In this document: positions 1 to 10,271 of the stretch, in pieces
How the letters are laid out: the number at the start of each line of letters is the position of its first letter
Position numbering within the stretch: position 1 is the stretch's first letter
Origin: Yarrowia lipolytica
Lineage: Eukaryota; Ascomycota; Dipodascomycetes; Dipodascales
Length of the DNA stretch: 64,000 nucleotides
Assembly (NCBI RefSeq): GCF_001761485.1
Contig: NC_090771.1
Span: 1,054,001-1,118,000 of the forward strand
Direction of reading: 5' to 3'
Position numbers and translations under genes: made by a program
The notes under the pieces: generated by a model
Database searches by the model: none
Seen by the model: the letters and a program-made list of their open reading frames with translations, nothing else
Told to the model about the DNA's origin: nothing

Positions 1-169
1 CACTACTAATCATTACAGCCAATAGTATCATCTGTTGCAATTGGCCATCTCTGGCTGGTCTTTCTTATTTCACGGATTCCCATTTTGGTATGTGGCTAGC
101 TGCTTGGTTCAGTTTCAGCTGCTTACAGGTCATTCGCGTGGCTCATGACCCATGCGCCCTATGTACATC

Positions 170-1069
170 TTACTTTGACAGAGTCTGGCCGGTCTGTCGG
201 GCCTGCTTGAACATGTCAACGGCCGAGTTTTTGTTTCGCAGCACGCCGCCAAACAGCACGTACTCGGAAACGTCCACCTTAGCGTCTCTGAGGGAGTTGA
301 AAAACTTGACAGCACTCCATCCGGCAGTCTTCTGGTTGAAGAAGCCCCGGGCCATGGGCTGGTGGCCCTCCTTCATCTGCTGGTAGCATTGCACAGCGTA
401 CAGGTGATCAGCGAGAGTGGCCTTTTTGGCAATGAGGTCGCCCTGCTTGCCGTCCAGCTTCACCATACCCCACGAGTGCTTCCATACGCCCTGGGGGGTC
501 TGCACGGGCTGGAACTCCTTGTCCTGGTAGTAGTTTCTGGCGGAGAGAATCTTGTGTCGCAGGTTCCAGCCAAACACGCCAATCTCCTTGATTCGCAGAG
601 GAGTGTCCTTGGTGAGGTATGCATCGAGACCGCCCTCGCGTCGGATGGTGGAGAGGACTCGGGGCACGGTTGTGATACGCACATTCTTGCCGAGCGCCTC
701 GCTGGGCAGCGTCGTCTTCTGGGCGTTGGGCTTCCACTTTCGGAGCGTCTTGTTTCGGAACTCGGACGACCGGTAGCCGTTACCGAGTGTTCGGCCGCCA
801 AACAGCGCCCGGTCACCTCGCTTGAATACGAAAGACACGCCGTAAGGGTAAGGAGGGTACTTGGACTTTCTGTTGGGGATAACGACCTTGAAGTCGCTCT
901 TCTTGTCGCCGACAGCAGGCTGGTTTCGGGGGTTCAGGTACAGGTCCTGGTTGAAGGCCTTTCGTCGGGTCACATGTTTGAACGATCGGGTGGCGCACGC
1001 CGAGGTGGTAGAGAACGCCCGCGAGCCAGACACGCTGAGCTGGGCCAGGTGGTTTGTCAGAGACAGCAT
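170..1069 (-). CDS. MRPL24: Mitochondrial large-subunit ribosomal protein bL28m (MRPL24-like)
   Basis: Encodes 299 residues. The first 30 or so (MLSLTNHLAQLSVSGSRAFS...) are rich in Ser, Ala and Arg and lack acidic residues, as in a mitochondrial targeting peptide. The block around residues 80-125 (RGDRALFGGRTLGNGYRSSE, then NKTLRKWKPNAQ) matches the core of the bacterial L28 family, in which a Gly-rich turn precedes a basic strand binding 23S rRNA. The long C-terminal extension is usual for yeast mitoribosomal proteins. The open frame continues upstream to about 1366, but the ATG at 1067-1069 is the first that gives a presequence, so I chose it. The protein would act in the mitochondrial matrix as a structural part of the 54S subunit. 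The family call is made by eye; the yeast symbol is assigned by similarity. Confidence 0.85.
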   Translation of the reverse strand: MLSLTNHLAQLSVSGSRAFSTTSACATRSFKHVTRRKAFNQDLYLNPRNQPAVGDKKSDFKVVIPNRKSKYPPYPYGVSFVFKRGDRALFGGRTLGNGYRSSEFRNKTLRKWKPNAQKTTLPSEALGKNVRITTVPRVLSTIRREGGLDAYLTKDTPLRIKEIGVFGWNLRHKILSARNYYQDKEFQPVQTPQGVWKHSWGMVKLDGKQGDLIAKKATLADHLYAVQCYQQMKEGHQPMARGFFNQKTAGWSAVKFFNSLRDAKVDVSEYVLFGGVLRNKNSAVDMFKQARQTGQTLSK

Positions 1070-1639
1070 GGTGTGTGGTGATGGAGAGATCTGTGGTGAG
1101 TTTGTGAGTTGTGATTTGAAAATTTCAAATGTGCAGCGGTTGTGAGTTCGATTCGGGTGGGGGTAGAAGAAAAGTAAGTGGATTTGAAGGATAACGTTTG
1201 GGAAGTTGGAGATCCGGTGTTCGATTCCGGGTGGCACGGCGGTTCGATTCCAGATGGGGTGGAATTCTGACTGGACCATTTCCTGGCCACCTGAAAGTTC
1301 ATTGTCCCAACCAGAGTCCAAAACAGTTTGGTGTGACACATCCCGTGCGTTACAATCAACTAACAATAGTATTAACTCCGTCTATATCCTTAATTATGTG
1401 TTTTCGAGTGATGCGAACTGTTCCAAATGACTTGAGCGCAGAGGAGTTGCTCGTCACTCCAGACCCAGCACAGACACAACTATAGCTGTGTCGCAACAAT
1501 TGCAAGTCTGTACGACGTCGTTTACGGAGGTTGCAATACGGAGCCCGTGGTATGGTGCTGATGATCAATCATTAGCCTCACCTAACTGAGCTCGCAATCT
1601 CTCTCTTCGCTCGTGATCACGCCCTCACTGCGCTCGTGA
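1070..1639. other. Intergenic region between bL28m and the fasciclin gene, with two B-box-like motifs
   Basis: This is the promoter side of the bL28m gene and the 3' side of the fasciclin gene. At 1213-1250 there are two copies of a TFIIIC B-box-like motif 31 bp apart, one (1241-1251) matching GGTTCGANTCC exactly and one with a single mismatch. I cannot fold a complete tRNA around either. Near the 3' end of the fasciclin gene (about 1600-1642) the decamer CTCGTGATCA occurs twice. Confidence 0.4.
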
Positions 1640-4279
1640 TCAATGCTGCGGCCCAATCTTCAAACCCCGGCCATTTTTCCTCGGCTGGTTGACACTCATT
1701 GGGGCAGTGGCGTACGTCTTGCCAGAGCCGCCCGCTAACAAGGGAGTGTTCACCCCTGCCTCCTGTCGGAGCACATCAGTCCTGCTCTTTGGTTTCGGCT
1801 TGGTGACCACGACGGGAGTGCTGGCGGCGCGCTCCTCGTCGGGCTCTCGAGACTTGCCAAGAAACACCCACAGCAAACAACTGAGAATGGCAAAAAACGC
1901 CACGAGCCCGATAATGATTCCGATGAAAATCGCCACGGGGGTCCTCAGATGGTCGTGTGACGGGAACCACGGGTTGTCGGGAATGATCCACGACGGCGAT
2001 AGCGGCCGGTCGATGGCGAAGACAGTGGCATTGTTAGACGCAATGCCGCGGTTCAGGATTCGGGCCTCTCGGTCAATGCCCTGGAAAATCGACACCATGA
2101 GCAGCTTCTCGGAAAATTTTTTCGCGACCAGAGAAACGCCATTCTTGAGCGTCGAGGCACTGCCTCCTGATGACAGTGTGTTGTTCTGGATCACGTGCAG
2201 TTTCATGTAGTCGCTCAAGTCCGGAGAGTGGACAGAAATGTTCTCGGCAGCCATGGAGTCCTCTGACGGAACCAAAAACGAGTACCCCAAGGCGGGATCC
2301 AGGGTGTAGGACAGGTTGGAGACTTGCAGGAGCTCCAAAAAGTCCGAGTTGGTGGTCTCAATGAGATTCGAAACGGTCACGTCCAACGCCGAGGGGATAA
2401 AGACATTCTCGACTGTGTGCACGACGCCAGAATTGAACAGAACGTCGTACTCGAGGGTGTTGACGCGGTAGAGATCGCCGCCGACGGACACAAAATCGTT
2501 CTTGCCGTCATGGACCCACGACAAGGACACATTCTGTGACTTGTCGTAAGTCGGGAGCTTGGTCTGGGGCGAATCGGAATAAAACGGGTTGTGGAAAATC
2601 AGCGAGTCAAAAAGCAGCGTCAGGGCCGTCTTGTTGCTGGACAGATACTCCGTCGTGATGCCCAGATCGTCCCACGCCGTGGTTGTTGGCAGAATCACTG
2701 TCCAGCCGGCGTAGTTGAGCGGCAACTTCAACCGCCCAAGCTCGTTCAGATAAAAGAGCGACCGCGAAGTGTGGAAAATGGGCGCCACCGACGATGCCAA
2801 CCCGCTGGGAGGTTCCATCTCCTCGTCAATCAGGTAGATGGACGAGTTGCCGACGACAAAGAGATTAGTGTCGTACTTTGGCGATGATACGATCCGCCGA
2901 TCGTTGATGACATACTCGTCGGCAACCTCGTCGTACGACAGCTTGATCCGCTGCGACCGGTAGCCAATCTTCTTGGACTTCATTTTCGTGTCAACCAGAA
3001 GATGTGCCTTGTGCTTAAACAGATCACGTGAGAGGATGAGTTCCGACTGGGTAAAGTGGTAGGCGCCACCTTCGGAGTAGAGTCCGCTGGACGAGGGTCG
3101 CAGATCAGATTCGAGGGAGGCGAGAAGGGAGGGCACCAAGGCGGTTTGTTCGTCGCGGGAGAGGGATGCTTGGTGGTGAGAGAGGAGGTAGGAGAGATCG
3201 CGTGACCGGGACCGGGAGTCGGAGTCACGGGGGAACTCACGTGATTCACCCATCGCGCTCGGCTTCTCCATCGGAGCAAACACCGTCTGCTCGCCCCCCT
3301 TGCCCTCTATCAACTCCCCCAGCCCTGCCAGCCGTAACAACGCCACAAACCGGTCCAGCCCCAGCCCCTGGAGCGCCATGCGGGGTGTGAACACCAGCAG
3401 CTCGTCGCGTGACAGCAAGCTGTCGTAAACATGGATGAGACCGTTCTGGCACGGAATATTGCTTTGAAGCGGCGCCCATGTGCTGTTGACGGTGAGCAGA
3501 TCAGAAAACGAGTACACCGTGCCGTCACGTGCGGTGTACTCGCGGCTCGGGAGTGGGATGGGTTTGCCATCACGTGACCCGTAGACGAGCTCGTCGACGA
3601 TAAAGTGGTTCACGATATGCTCGAGGTCCTTTCTACCGTCGGTGCACGTGAGATACGCGTCCATGAGCGGCGTAAACATGCGCATGGCGGCATTTGATGG
3701 CGCTAACAATGTCATGTTGCTGAGATCGCCGAGTCGGGCCTTGTTGGCGAGCTTGGCAAAGTGCGACAGTCGGGGGATTTTGCCAATCTCCTTCTGCCAA
3801 GTGGAGGGCAGCTCCAGCACGCTATCGAGCACCTGGACTATGCCACGCTGGCGCCCTGCGAGGAGATCCGTTTCAACGACGGCGACGCCGTTGACGGCCA
3901 TGGTCTCCTTCTTGTGGGAGACGACTACGTCTACGGGCACGTGGTCCAGGGCAGTGAGGTAGACGTGGGAGCCGTCAGTGGAGTTTTCGAACGTGGCGGA
4001 GCCGTTCAAAATGTGGTAGAGCAGCAGCTCGCGTGTGACCTGGCCACCAAACTGGGCAAAGGCGCCATTGTCGGGCGCCACTAGGGTGATGTTTCGCTGG
4101 GTGTTGAGAAACGGAATCAGTTGGTGGCGCTGGAGGTGACGCAGGAGGATGGAGAACTGGCCCGTCTCCGCCAGCACATCGACGATGGTGCGGCTTTCGG
4201 GGGGGATTTGGCCGAGCGCGAGGGTGAGGAGCGACAGCAGTGGCAGCAGCATGCTGAGTGGGGATGATATGAGTAGCAT
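1640..4279 (-). CDS. Fasciclin (FAS1) domain protein, single-pass membrane anchored
   Basis: Encodes 879 residues. An N-terminal hydrophobic signal sequence (residues 1-23, MLLISSPLSMLLPLLSLLTL and on to AlaLeuGlyGln) is followed by tandem FAS1-type repeats. The first (about 28-155) shows the family pattern: IVDVLAETGQFSILLRHLQ, later NITLVAPDNGAFAQF, then LLLYHILNG and a closing VLDSVLELP strand. Further repeats follow to about residue 720, with many Asn-X-Ser/Thr sites as expected of a luminal domain. A transmembrane helix (about 782-807) precedes a 72-residue basic cytosolic tail. This is the architecture of fungal FAS1 proteins such as S. cerevisiae YLR001C, whose function is unclear; vacuolar or endomembrane location is inferred. 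Six CACGTG boxes lie inside the coding region, unusual for a gene of this size. Start is the first ATG of the frame; a second Met at residue 9 is an alternative. Confidence 0.85.
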   Translation of the reverse strand: MLLISSPLSMLLPLLSLLTLALGQIPPESRTIVDVLAETGQFSILLRHLQRHQLIPFLNTQRNITLVAPDNGAFAQFGGQVTRELLLYHILNGSATFENSTDGSHVYLTALDHVPVDVVVSHKKETMAVNGVAVVETDLLAGRQRGIVQVLDSVLELPSTWQKEIGKIPRLSHFAKLANKARLGDLSNMTLLAPSNAAMRMFTPLMDAYLTCTDGRKDLEHIVNHFIVDELVYGSRDGKPIPLPSREYTARDGTVYSFSDLLTVNSTWAPLQSNIPCQNGLIHVYDSLLSRDELLVFTPRMALQGLGLDRFVALLRLAGLGELIEGKGGEQTVFAPMEKPSAMGESREFPRDSDSRSRSRDLSYLLSHHQASLSRDEQTALVPSLLASLESDLRPSSSGLYSEGGAYHFTQSELILSRDLFKHKAHLLVDTKMKSKKIGYRSQRIKLSYDEVADEYVINDRRIVSSPKYDTNLFVVGNSSIYLIDEEMEPPSGLASSVAPIFHTSRSLFYLNELGRLKLPLNYAGWTVILPTTTAWDDLGITTEYLSSNKTALTLLFDSLIFHNPFYSDSPQTKLPTYDKSQNVSLSWVHDGKNDFVSVGGDLYRVNTLEYDVLFNSGVVHTVENVFIPSALDVTVSNLIETTNSDFLELLQVSNLSYTLDPALGYSFLVPSEDSMAAENISVHSPDLSDYMKLHVIQNNTLSSGGSASTLKNGVSLVAKKFSEKLLMVSIFQGIDREARILNRGIASNNATVFAIDRPLSPSWIIPDNPWFPSHDHLRTPVAIFIGIIIGLVAFFAILSCLLWVFLGKSREPDEERAASTPVVVTKPKPKSRTDVLRQEAGVNTPLLAGGSGKTYATAPMSVNQPRKNGRGLKIGPQH

Positions 4280-6005
4280 GTTGTGGTTGTATGTGACAAA
4301 AATGAAGTGGTTGGTATAACAGAGTGAAGTTGCGGGTTACAATGGCAATGTCGAGGTCGGCAAATATATCACTGCTTATCCTCTTGTTGTGTGCTTATCA
4401 CTAGCTACGTTAGTATGACCGAATCAAAGTACTCCAACCCAGGGACGGCGAAAGTACCAAACTCCTCGATCTGTCTACAACACCAATGGTACTGTACTCA
4501 CCAGATCAACGTGTTGTCGATGTCCTTTATCGATTGTCGATTGTCGAGTCGTCGTATTGCCGAGCCGTCAAATTGTCAAATTGTCGAATTGTCGAATGTC
4601 GAATCGTCGTATTTACTTGCTTTTGTGGCCCAGTGAGTCTGTTTGTGTCACGAGCTTTGGTGGCCGAAAAACACAAACACGAAGAAAAGGGGCGGACGAG
4701 GGCGAGGGCGAGGGTGTGGCGACGACGGCGGGTGAGTCAGCAGCGTCAAGGGTGAATCACGTGACTAGCTCGCTCTGTAATTTCGGAGTTGCTTTTTATT
4801 TTTTATTTTTGGCGGGCGGCTCGTAATATGTGCGTTTTGCAGCAAAGGAGTTGTTGCAGAAGATGTCGATAATGTCCCTGGTCAAGTCGGAGACGCAAGA
4901 GGGACGACGCAGATGCACGTTGTGAAGTTTACTATTTAGAGTTTGTGGTTAAAAGGTTATTTGGGAGATTATGCAGATGAAAATTTGAGAAAATGGATTA
5001 ATAAAAATAAAAAAAATGGACGATAAAATAAAGGGCAAAAATCCGTAAGCAGGTCAATTGGAAACAGCTTGGGGGAAGATATAATTCGACTTTTATTAGT
5101 ATGAGAGCAAGTCGCTGAATATGTCCAATATCCGTTAGCGCTTTTTTTTTTTAGTAATTATTATAATAAAATACAACTAGAACAAAAAATATGGGTTGGG
5201 ATTTCTGTTGAATCAGAAAAGATGGAAAATGGACAAAAATGGGGCAATAAATAATAAATCTTGATTGAAACAAAAGTTGATGCAATTAATAATACCATTG
5301 AAGCCTTCAATTTCTTACAAACAATAGAGAAAACCCGGAATCGAACCCGCGACTTTAAATGCACCACCTGGCACCGAGGGGAGGCTGAGCTTGAAATAAT
5401 TTAATTAATGGAATCAAACCGGTCCATGAGGTCACGTGAACCCTACCCTAACCCCACAATTGCACACACCCAATCTCACATCCCCCGTGTACCTCGCTAA
5501 TGCCTATGCAAAGACCGTACAACTCTACAGTGTCGGGGACTTGGGGAAAAAGGTCCTGACTAATCAATGTTACTGGTCGCTTACTAAAATTTCAACAATA
5601 AATTCACACAATGTACTTGACGGAACCGGGAGTAGCATAAGCTAGGCGGAGAGTTACAGGGTAACGAATCGGTTCATTATAAATATTTCACCGTGCCGTG
5701 ATCAGAGGGGGAGGGGCAGATCACGTGGGTGCGCACGCTGACAATCGAGAAGAAGTCAAACACAGGGGAAAAATCACGTGACTGACGATATTGGCCACGT
5801 GAGTAACACACACAAGGAAAAACGACGGGCGGAAAGTTGGTTTGTGGGGGATTGGGGGAAAAACATAACATATGAAAAGGGCGGGTCACGTGAGAAGTCA
5901 TGTGACACGGAGTTGATTGGCGGAAACTGGGTAGAGAGAAGGGAGGTGACAAATCTGAGTAATTTGATTAATCTGACTAATCTGACGGATTAAGAAATCA
6001 CGTGA
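4280..6005. other. Intergenic region with fasciclin promoter, E-box cluster and an orphan B box
   Basis: The region lies between the 5' end of the fasciclin gene and the 3' end of AIM34. Its second half carries a dense group of CACGTG boxes (near 4758, 5432, 5723, 5775, 5796, 5887 and 5999). Positions 4520-4600 hold short degenerate repeats of the kind TGTCGA(A/T)T. A minus-strand B-box motif (GGTTCGATTCC) lies at about 5336-5346. Poly-A and poly-T runs fill 4980-5160. I see no credible gene. Confidence 0.5.
5887..5906. promoter_or_regulatory. Paired E-box near-palindrome (copy 1)
   Basis: CACGTG (5887) and CATGTG (5899) start exactly 12 bp apart in the frame CACGTGANNNGTCATGTGAC. Each half fits the RTCACRTG site of Cbf1-type bHLH factors. 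It lies about 100 bp beyond the stop of AIM34. Confidence 0.5.
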
Positions 6006-6728
6006 CTACTCCACCTTTCCCTCGAGTCCCAGAAACCACCAGAAACCGACAGCGCCGACAATGCCACCCAAAACAAGCTTGTCGTTGGTGGAAAAGTCGT
6101 GGTCACCAGTCTCGGACGAGTGGTCGCCGGCAAACGACCGGACCACGTGACCGGACGCGTAGTGGATCTCCTGGGGCTGCTTACTGTGCAGCTCGTCCTC
6201 GGCCACTGACTCAGCAACCTTTCGGTCATTAGTAATCGCGTGGGATCCGTATCGGGCCACCTCGCCGTAAGCATCGGGCGAAGTAGGAATCTTGATTCGG
6301 GGCGCATCGGCGGGCATACCGGTGTGAGGCAGCTTGCAAAAGTCGATGGTGGAGGTATCTCCCTGGGCCAGGGTAGGGGCCGAAGATGTAATCAGCCGGA
6401 CACGGGTTAGGGTAGCTGTGGCGCCGGCAGCGGTTGCGGTCTGGGCGGGGGCAGCGACGGGGTTAGGAGTCGAGACAACGGCCCGCTTACTAACAGTGGA
6501 AAAGTCATGTGACGCGAGTCGTTCGATTAGGTCAGCCTTTCGGCCACCCAATCGCAGTCCCCGTCGTCGGCACTCGTCCTTGAGAGAAGCAACTTTCATG
6601 GACGAATACTGGGTAGGGGTTGAGGACAGCAGAGGGCTAGGGTTGGTTTTGGGGGTCGATTGGTGGATGCCCCGGGCCAGGGGAGAGGCCAGGGGACTCC
6701 GGTTAAGGGTTCGGGCGATTCGTAGCAT
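6006..6728 (-). CDS. AIM34: AIM34-like mitochondrial membrane protein with SAP motif
   Basis: Encodes 240 residues. The N-terminus (MLRIARTLNRSPLASPLARG) is a typical mitochondrial presequence with Arg and no acids. A SAP-type helix-turn-helix follows at about 42-75 (SMKVASLKDECRRRGLRLGG, then RKADLIERL), a fold usually found in DNA- or RNA-binding proteins. After a low-complexity Ala/Thr linker comes an acidic segment with a conserved-looking IDFCKLP stretch, and a C-terminal hydrophobic segment (LVLGGIVGAVGFWWFLGL) close to the end. This order matches yeast AIM34, a mitochondrial protein of unknown biochemical function known from inheritance screens. The start is the first ATG and gives the presequence. 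The assignment rests on domain order and size. Confidence 0.75.
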   Translation of the reverse strand: MLRIARTLNRSPLASPLARGIHQSTPKTNPSPLLSSTPTQYSSMKVASLKDECRRRGLRLGGRKADLIERLASHDFSTVSKRAVVSTPNPVAAPAQTATAAGATATLTRVRLITSSAPTLAQGDTSTIDFCKLPHTGMPADAPRIKIPTSPDAYGEVARYGSHAITNDRKVAESVAEDELHSKQPQEIHYASGHVVRSFAGDHSSETGDHDFSTNDKLVLGGIVGAVGFWWFLGLEGKVE

Positions 6729-7580
6729 TGTGGTGATGAGGGTTGTGGGTTGTGATAGGAAGTTGGTTGGAACTCCAGGTAGGGTTGGATGAATCAGGGC
6801 AAGGGTTGCAATCAGTTCGGGCTCGGGTTAGGGCAGGTCGATAATATCGCGCAATGGTTATTATTTGTTGTTACCGTGCAATTGTCGTGGGAAGAAAAGT
6901 CGGTTCAGTCATTTGTTTATATTGCATGTTGGAAGGGAGCAATAAAGTTACCCTATTTGTTGTGATTGGCCCTGGAATGTGAAACCCTTATCCATTATTA
7001 GGATGAAGAAACTAACCCTAGTCCTAATGGATATATTGAGATCCCTACCCTAATCCTATCATGTCCCTTGAGCTTCAACGTGGCATAATCGCGACCTAAC
7101 CTTGCTCCCGAGCAACAATCTGACGCCGGGTTGTCCTCGACTAATCACGTGACCACTCGGATAGGCGGATACACGCAATTACACGCGTCACGTGCTGTAG
7201 TATGGGGATACAGTGTAATTAATGGGGGTTTTGAAATAAAGTTTGTCAAGGAAACACTCGGAAATAGTCGTCAGCGAAGGAGAGGAGATGGGTGGGAGTA
7301 TTCAGAAGGGTTAGGGAATTGTGGTGGTTTTATTTGGTCTTCGTTAGGGCTAGGTTTGAACTCCTTCGATATTTTTTTTTGTAATTTTCTCGATGACTAA
7401 TTGTCTGAGAGTCATGTGGTCTAGTCAATTGAGTCCGTCACGTGAGGCGCTACAGATTGGTATATAATATTGTCAAGTTATTCCGGCCGGAGACGGATCA
7501 GGGGGATATTAATGGGGTGATTATCATGCAGGGGAATATGGGGTGATATTGATAGAAGGCGCGGGTCATGGAAAAGAGGC

Positions 7581-7600
7581 CACGTGATATGTCATGTGAC
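7581..7600. promoter_or_regulatory. Paired E-box near-palindrome (copy 2)
   Basis: CACGTG at 7581 and CATGTG at 7593 start 12 bp apart, in the same CACGTGANNNGTCATGTGAC arrangement as copy 1. Even the flanks are similar: a GCGGGTCA stretch lies just upstream in both. Confidence 0.5.
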
Positions 7601-8020
7601 AGGGGGTAGTGTGGATGTCGGGTGTGTGGCATGGCAACCGTGATGTATGTACATAACGAAGTGTGTTGTTCCACAGCATGAACTGTTGCTACAACATCTG
7701 TCACCACGACTTCAACTGAATCGGCTGAACTGTTGAGATGACGCTGCAATTTTGGATCTATAAACCGGAGTCAGGGAGTCGATTGGTAGTATCCTTGTCT
7801 CGACTAAATGTTCACTTCGTTCTTAATAGTCGACTTAGTCGACTTTTCAATCTGATCTCTTCCTGACAACTAAACTGTCAAGTATAATTGGAGAGATGGT
7901 TGAATTTGGGGTTGATATTACTTGATGTGAATGTGGATGAATACCAGCGAAGGGTGCGATTTCTACAGGATTTGATCTCTGCATCACATTTAGAGCCTTC
8001 GATTTACTCACCAGTTGACA

Positions 8021-8130
8021 TCTGGAGGTGTTTGGAGGTGTTTGGAGGTGTTTGGAAGTGTTTGGAAGTGTTTGGAAGTGTTTGGAAGTGTTTGGAAGTG
8101 TTTGGAAGTGTTTGGAAATGTTTAGGGATT
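8021..8130. repeat. Tandem array of 10-bp units (TTTGGAAGTG type)
   Basis: Ten to eleven contiguous decamers: one TCTGGAGGTG, two TTTGGAGGTG, six TTTGGAAGTG, one TTTGGAAATG and a decayed end. The identical units are in the middle and the variants at the edges, as expected if the array grew by slippage or unequal exchange at its centre. Confidence 0.95.
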
Positions 8131-9126
8131 TCACAATAGGATTCATCTATATTATGTTTGGGCAGTTTTCGACTGATTAATGTTGTCCGGAGTTTTTCCC
8201 CAAAGTTGGATGACTAATCTCCAACTTCTTTCGAGTCTGCATGTCTAATGATGATTCCAAAGACTCTGATCATCTCCTCTGTTTAGTTGACATTACTTGG
8301 ACGTTCAGAGTTTAGATAGACATCCACTTGACCATTCAGCTCCCCAACAGTATCTCCAAGTTGGTCAATATCAAGCCAGAAACCTCTTTTGAACTTTTAT
8401 CTTCTCCATTTCTATTTCCTGCACTCACGTGACCCACCCCTTATGACCCGATAATATTCCCCCTTTCCATATACACAACCGCAAATCGAACCCCGTGACC
8501 CCACCATTAGCTCAACACAAATTGCCTCGACTTTCTTATTTCACGAAAATGAGACAGAACGAAATACTTCCATGAGATTCCTCAAAATTGACGGTAAAAA
8601 TCAGATAAAATCACCGCAAATTCCAACTCACGTGACTATTTTCTGCGACCCTTTCCCCAATATTTAGAAAAAAATTATGCCTCCCAAAAAATCCTTGTCA
8701 AAAAGAATTACGCCATCGACGCCACAAAATCGTAATCGAAATTAACCTCACCAGTCTCGACTATTGTTCAAGCATGTGTTTAATTGAACTTTGTTGCGGG
8801 GGAGGGGGGCTCGCCACTTAACGCGGTCACGTGTTTTTAATAAGGGAAAAATACGCATAAATCTGGGTCACGTGAGCAGAATTTGTAGCGATTTCCCCCT
8901 GATTTCTCCTGATTTTTCCCGTGCATTTATTCCCGAACAGCTGTCAATTTTTTATGTTTTTTTATTTTTTTTTCCAAACGTCCCAAAACCGCCGTCACGT
9001 GAAATGATTCAAATCGCCGGGTGGGTTGCGAAATATATTTCAAATAAAGTTGACCCGGGTTCGAGCCCGGATTATGGTGACTTTAGCGGACCCCTCGAGG
9101 GCTGTCATGTGATCACCGAAGATATC

Positions 9127-9440
9127 CACGTGACCTGCAGGTTCACGCGGTTCTGGCGATATATTTTTTGTCTCCTTTAGGCCACTTTTGGCTCCTCAAA
9201 ATTGGCTTTGAAAACCTCCGATAAACTCGGTTCTGGGATTTTAGACCGGTTTTTTGAGTGGCATTTTTCTCGGCGGATTTTAATACCACCGGAAAATAGA
9301 CTACATCAATGGACTCGGAATCTCCCAACGAGTTGATTGACATATCATAAAGCCTATTTGCACCCATATTTGCGCCACCATGACCAATCTTGCACCTTCC
9401 TCCAGATTGCGAATTTGTAAGCCACAAAAAGAGGTATAAG
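9127..9440 (+). promoter_or_regulatory. MET16 promoter with upstream E-boxes and TATA-like element
   Basis: CACGTG at 9127 lies 377 bp before the MET16 ATG, and three more (about 8828, 8869 and 8997) lie further up. CATGTG at 9106 starts 21 bp before the 9127 box. A TATA-like GGTATAAGTAG lies at about 9433-9443, 60-70 bp before the start codon. In yeasts CACGTG recruits Cbf1 with Met4 to sulfur genes; that this applies here is inferred. Confidence 0.5.
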
Positions 9441-9503
9441 TAGTGCGGAGGGCGCCCCCCGGGAGTTCCAGCAACCAACCAACCATCTGCCAGGCCATTA
9501 GTC

Positions 9504-10271
9504 ATGTCTATCTCTGTGTCGACGTCGCAACTGGACCACTACAACGCGCTGCTGAGTCAGCTGGAGCCGCAACAGATCATTCAATGGGCGGTGCTCACCT
9601 TCCCCAACTTGTTCCAGACCACGGCGTTTGGACTCACGGGATTAGTCAGCACTGACATGATCAGCAAGCTGGAGCAGTCACGTGGCGGCCACGCTGTCGA
9701 TCTTATTTTTCTCGACACCCTGTACCATTTCGACGAAACGCTGCAGCTGGTCGACCGGGTCCAGGCCAAGTACCCATCGGCGAAAATCCACAGATTCCGA
9801 CCCGAGGGCTTCGAGTCGCGTGCGGAGTTTGAAAAGGTGTATGGCGATTCCCTTTTCGACACAAACGACGATCTCTATGATTATCTGGTCAAGGTAGAGC
9901 CTTCTCAGCGGGCCTACAAGGAGCTGGATGTTGTTGCTGTTCTGACCGGGCGTCGCAAGTCCCAGGGAGACGCACGTGACTCTCTAAAGATTGTGGAGAT
10001 TGAAGCCGAGACCAATCTCATCAAAATCAACCCTCTTGCCAACTGGTCGTTTGCCCAGGTCAAGAATTATATCGATTCCAACGACGTGCCTTACAACTCC
10101 TTGTTGGATAAGGGGTACCGATCTGTGGGCGATTTTCACTCAACTGTGCCGGTCAAGGAGGGCGAAAATGAGCGAGCCGGACGATGGAAGGGTAAACAGA
10201 AGACTGAGTGTGGCATTCATCAGCAGAAACGATTTGCTCAGTTCTCGGGGGTCAATGTTCGGGCTATTTAA
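9504..10271 (+). CDS. MET16: Phosphoadenylyl-sulfate (PAPS) reductase
   Basis: Encodes 255 residues. The enzyme reduces PAPS to sulfite and PAP using thioredoxin, the third step of sulfate assimilation, in the cytosol. Visible family features are the nucleotide-binding region near residues 38-55 (QTTAFGLTGLVSTDM, equivalent to the PP-motif loop), the strand IFLDTLYHFDET (about 70-81), TGRRKSQGDAR (about 149-159), and the C-terminal ECGIH (about 236-240) carrying the catalytic Cys. There is only that one Cys in this part and no Cys-Cys pairs, so it is the PAPS-specific type without an iron-sulfur cluster. Length matches yeast MET16 (about 260). The first ATG gives the expected N-terminus. MET3, acting two steps earlier, lies 15 kb away. 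Confidence 0.95.
   Translation: MSISVSTSQLDHYNALLSQLEPQQIIQWAVLTFPNLFQTTAFGLTGLVSTDMISKLEQSRGGHAVDLIFLDTLYHFDETLQLVDRVQAKYPSAKIHRFRPEGFESRAEFEKVYGDSLFDTNDDLYDYLVKVEPSQRAYKELDVVAVLTGRRKSQGDARDSLKIVEIEAETNLIKINPLANWSFAQVKNYIDSNDVPYNSLLDKGYRSVGDFHSTVPVKEGENERAGRWKGKQKTECGIHQQKRFAQFSGVNVRAI

Larger units (their letters stand above)
6729..9503. other. Divergent promoter region between AIM34 and MET16
   Basis: About 2.8 kb between two genes reading outward. The AIM34-proximal part (6780-7060) is rich in GGGTTAGGG/CCCTAA-type motifs resembling Tbf1- or Tay1-type sites. CACGTG boxes occur near 7146, 7189, 7439, 7581, 8426, 8630, 8828, 8869, 8997 and 9127. A 10-bp tandem array lies at 8021-8130 and a palindromic B-box-like motif at about 9054-9070. 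No open frame in it looks coding. Confidence 0.5.

Noticed and set aside
4117-4299. Short frames overlapping the fasciclin gene start
   Set aside because: They lie in another frame of the signal-peptide coding region and have no support.
5330-5405. Minus-strand tRNA around the B box
   Set aside because: The T-stem has a mismatch and I found no acceptor stem or anticodon arm that pairs; kept only as an orphan B-box motif.
9000-9080. tRNA around the palindromic GGTTCGAGCCC
   Set aside because: The loop would be 6 nt rather than 7, and no matching 5' acceptor strand is present.
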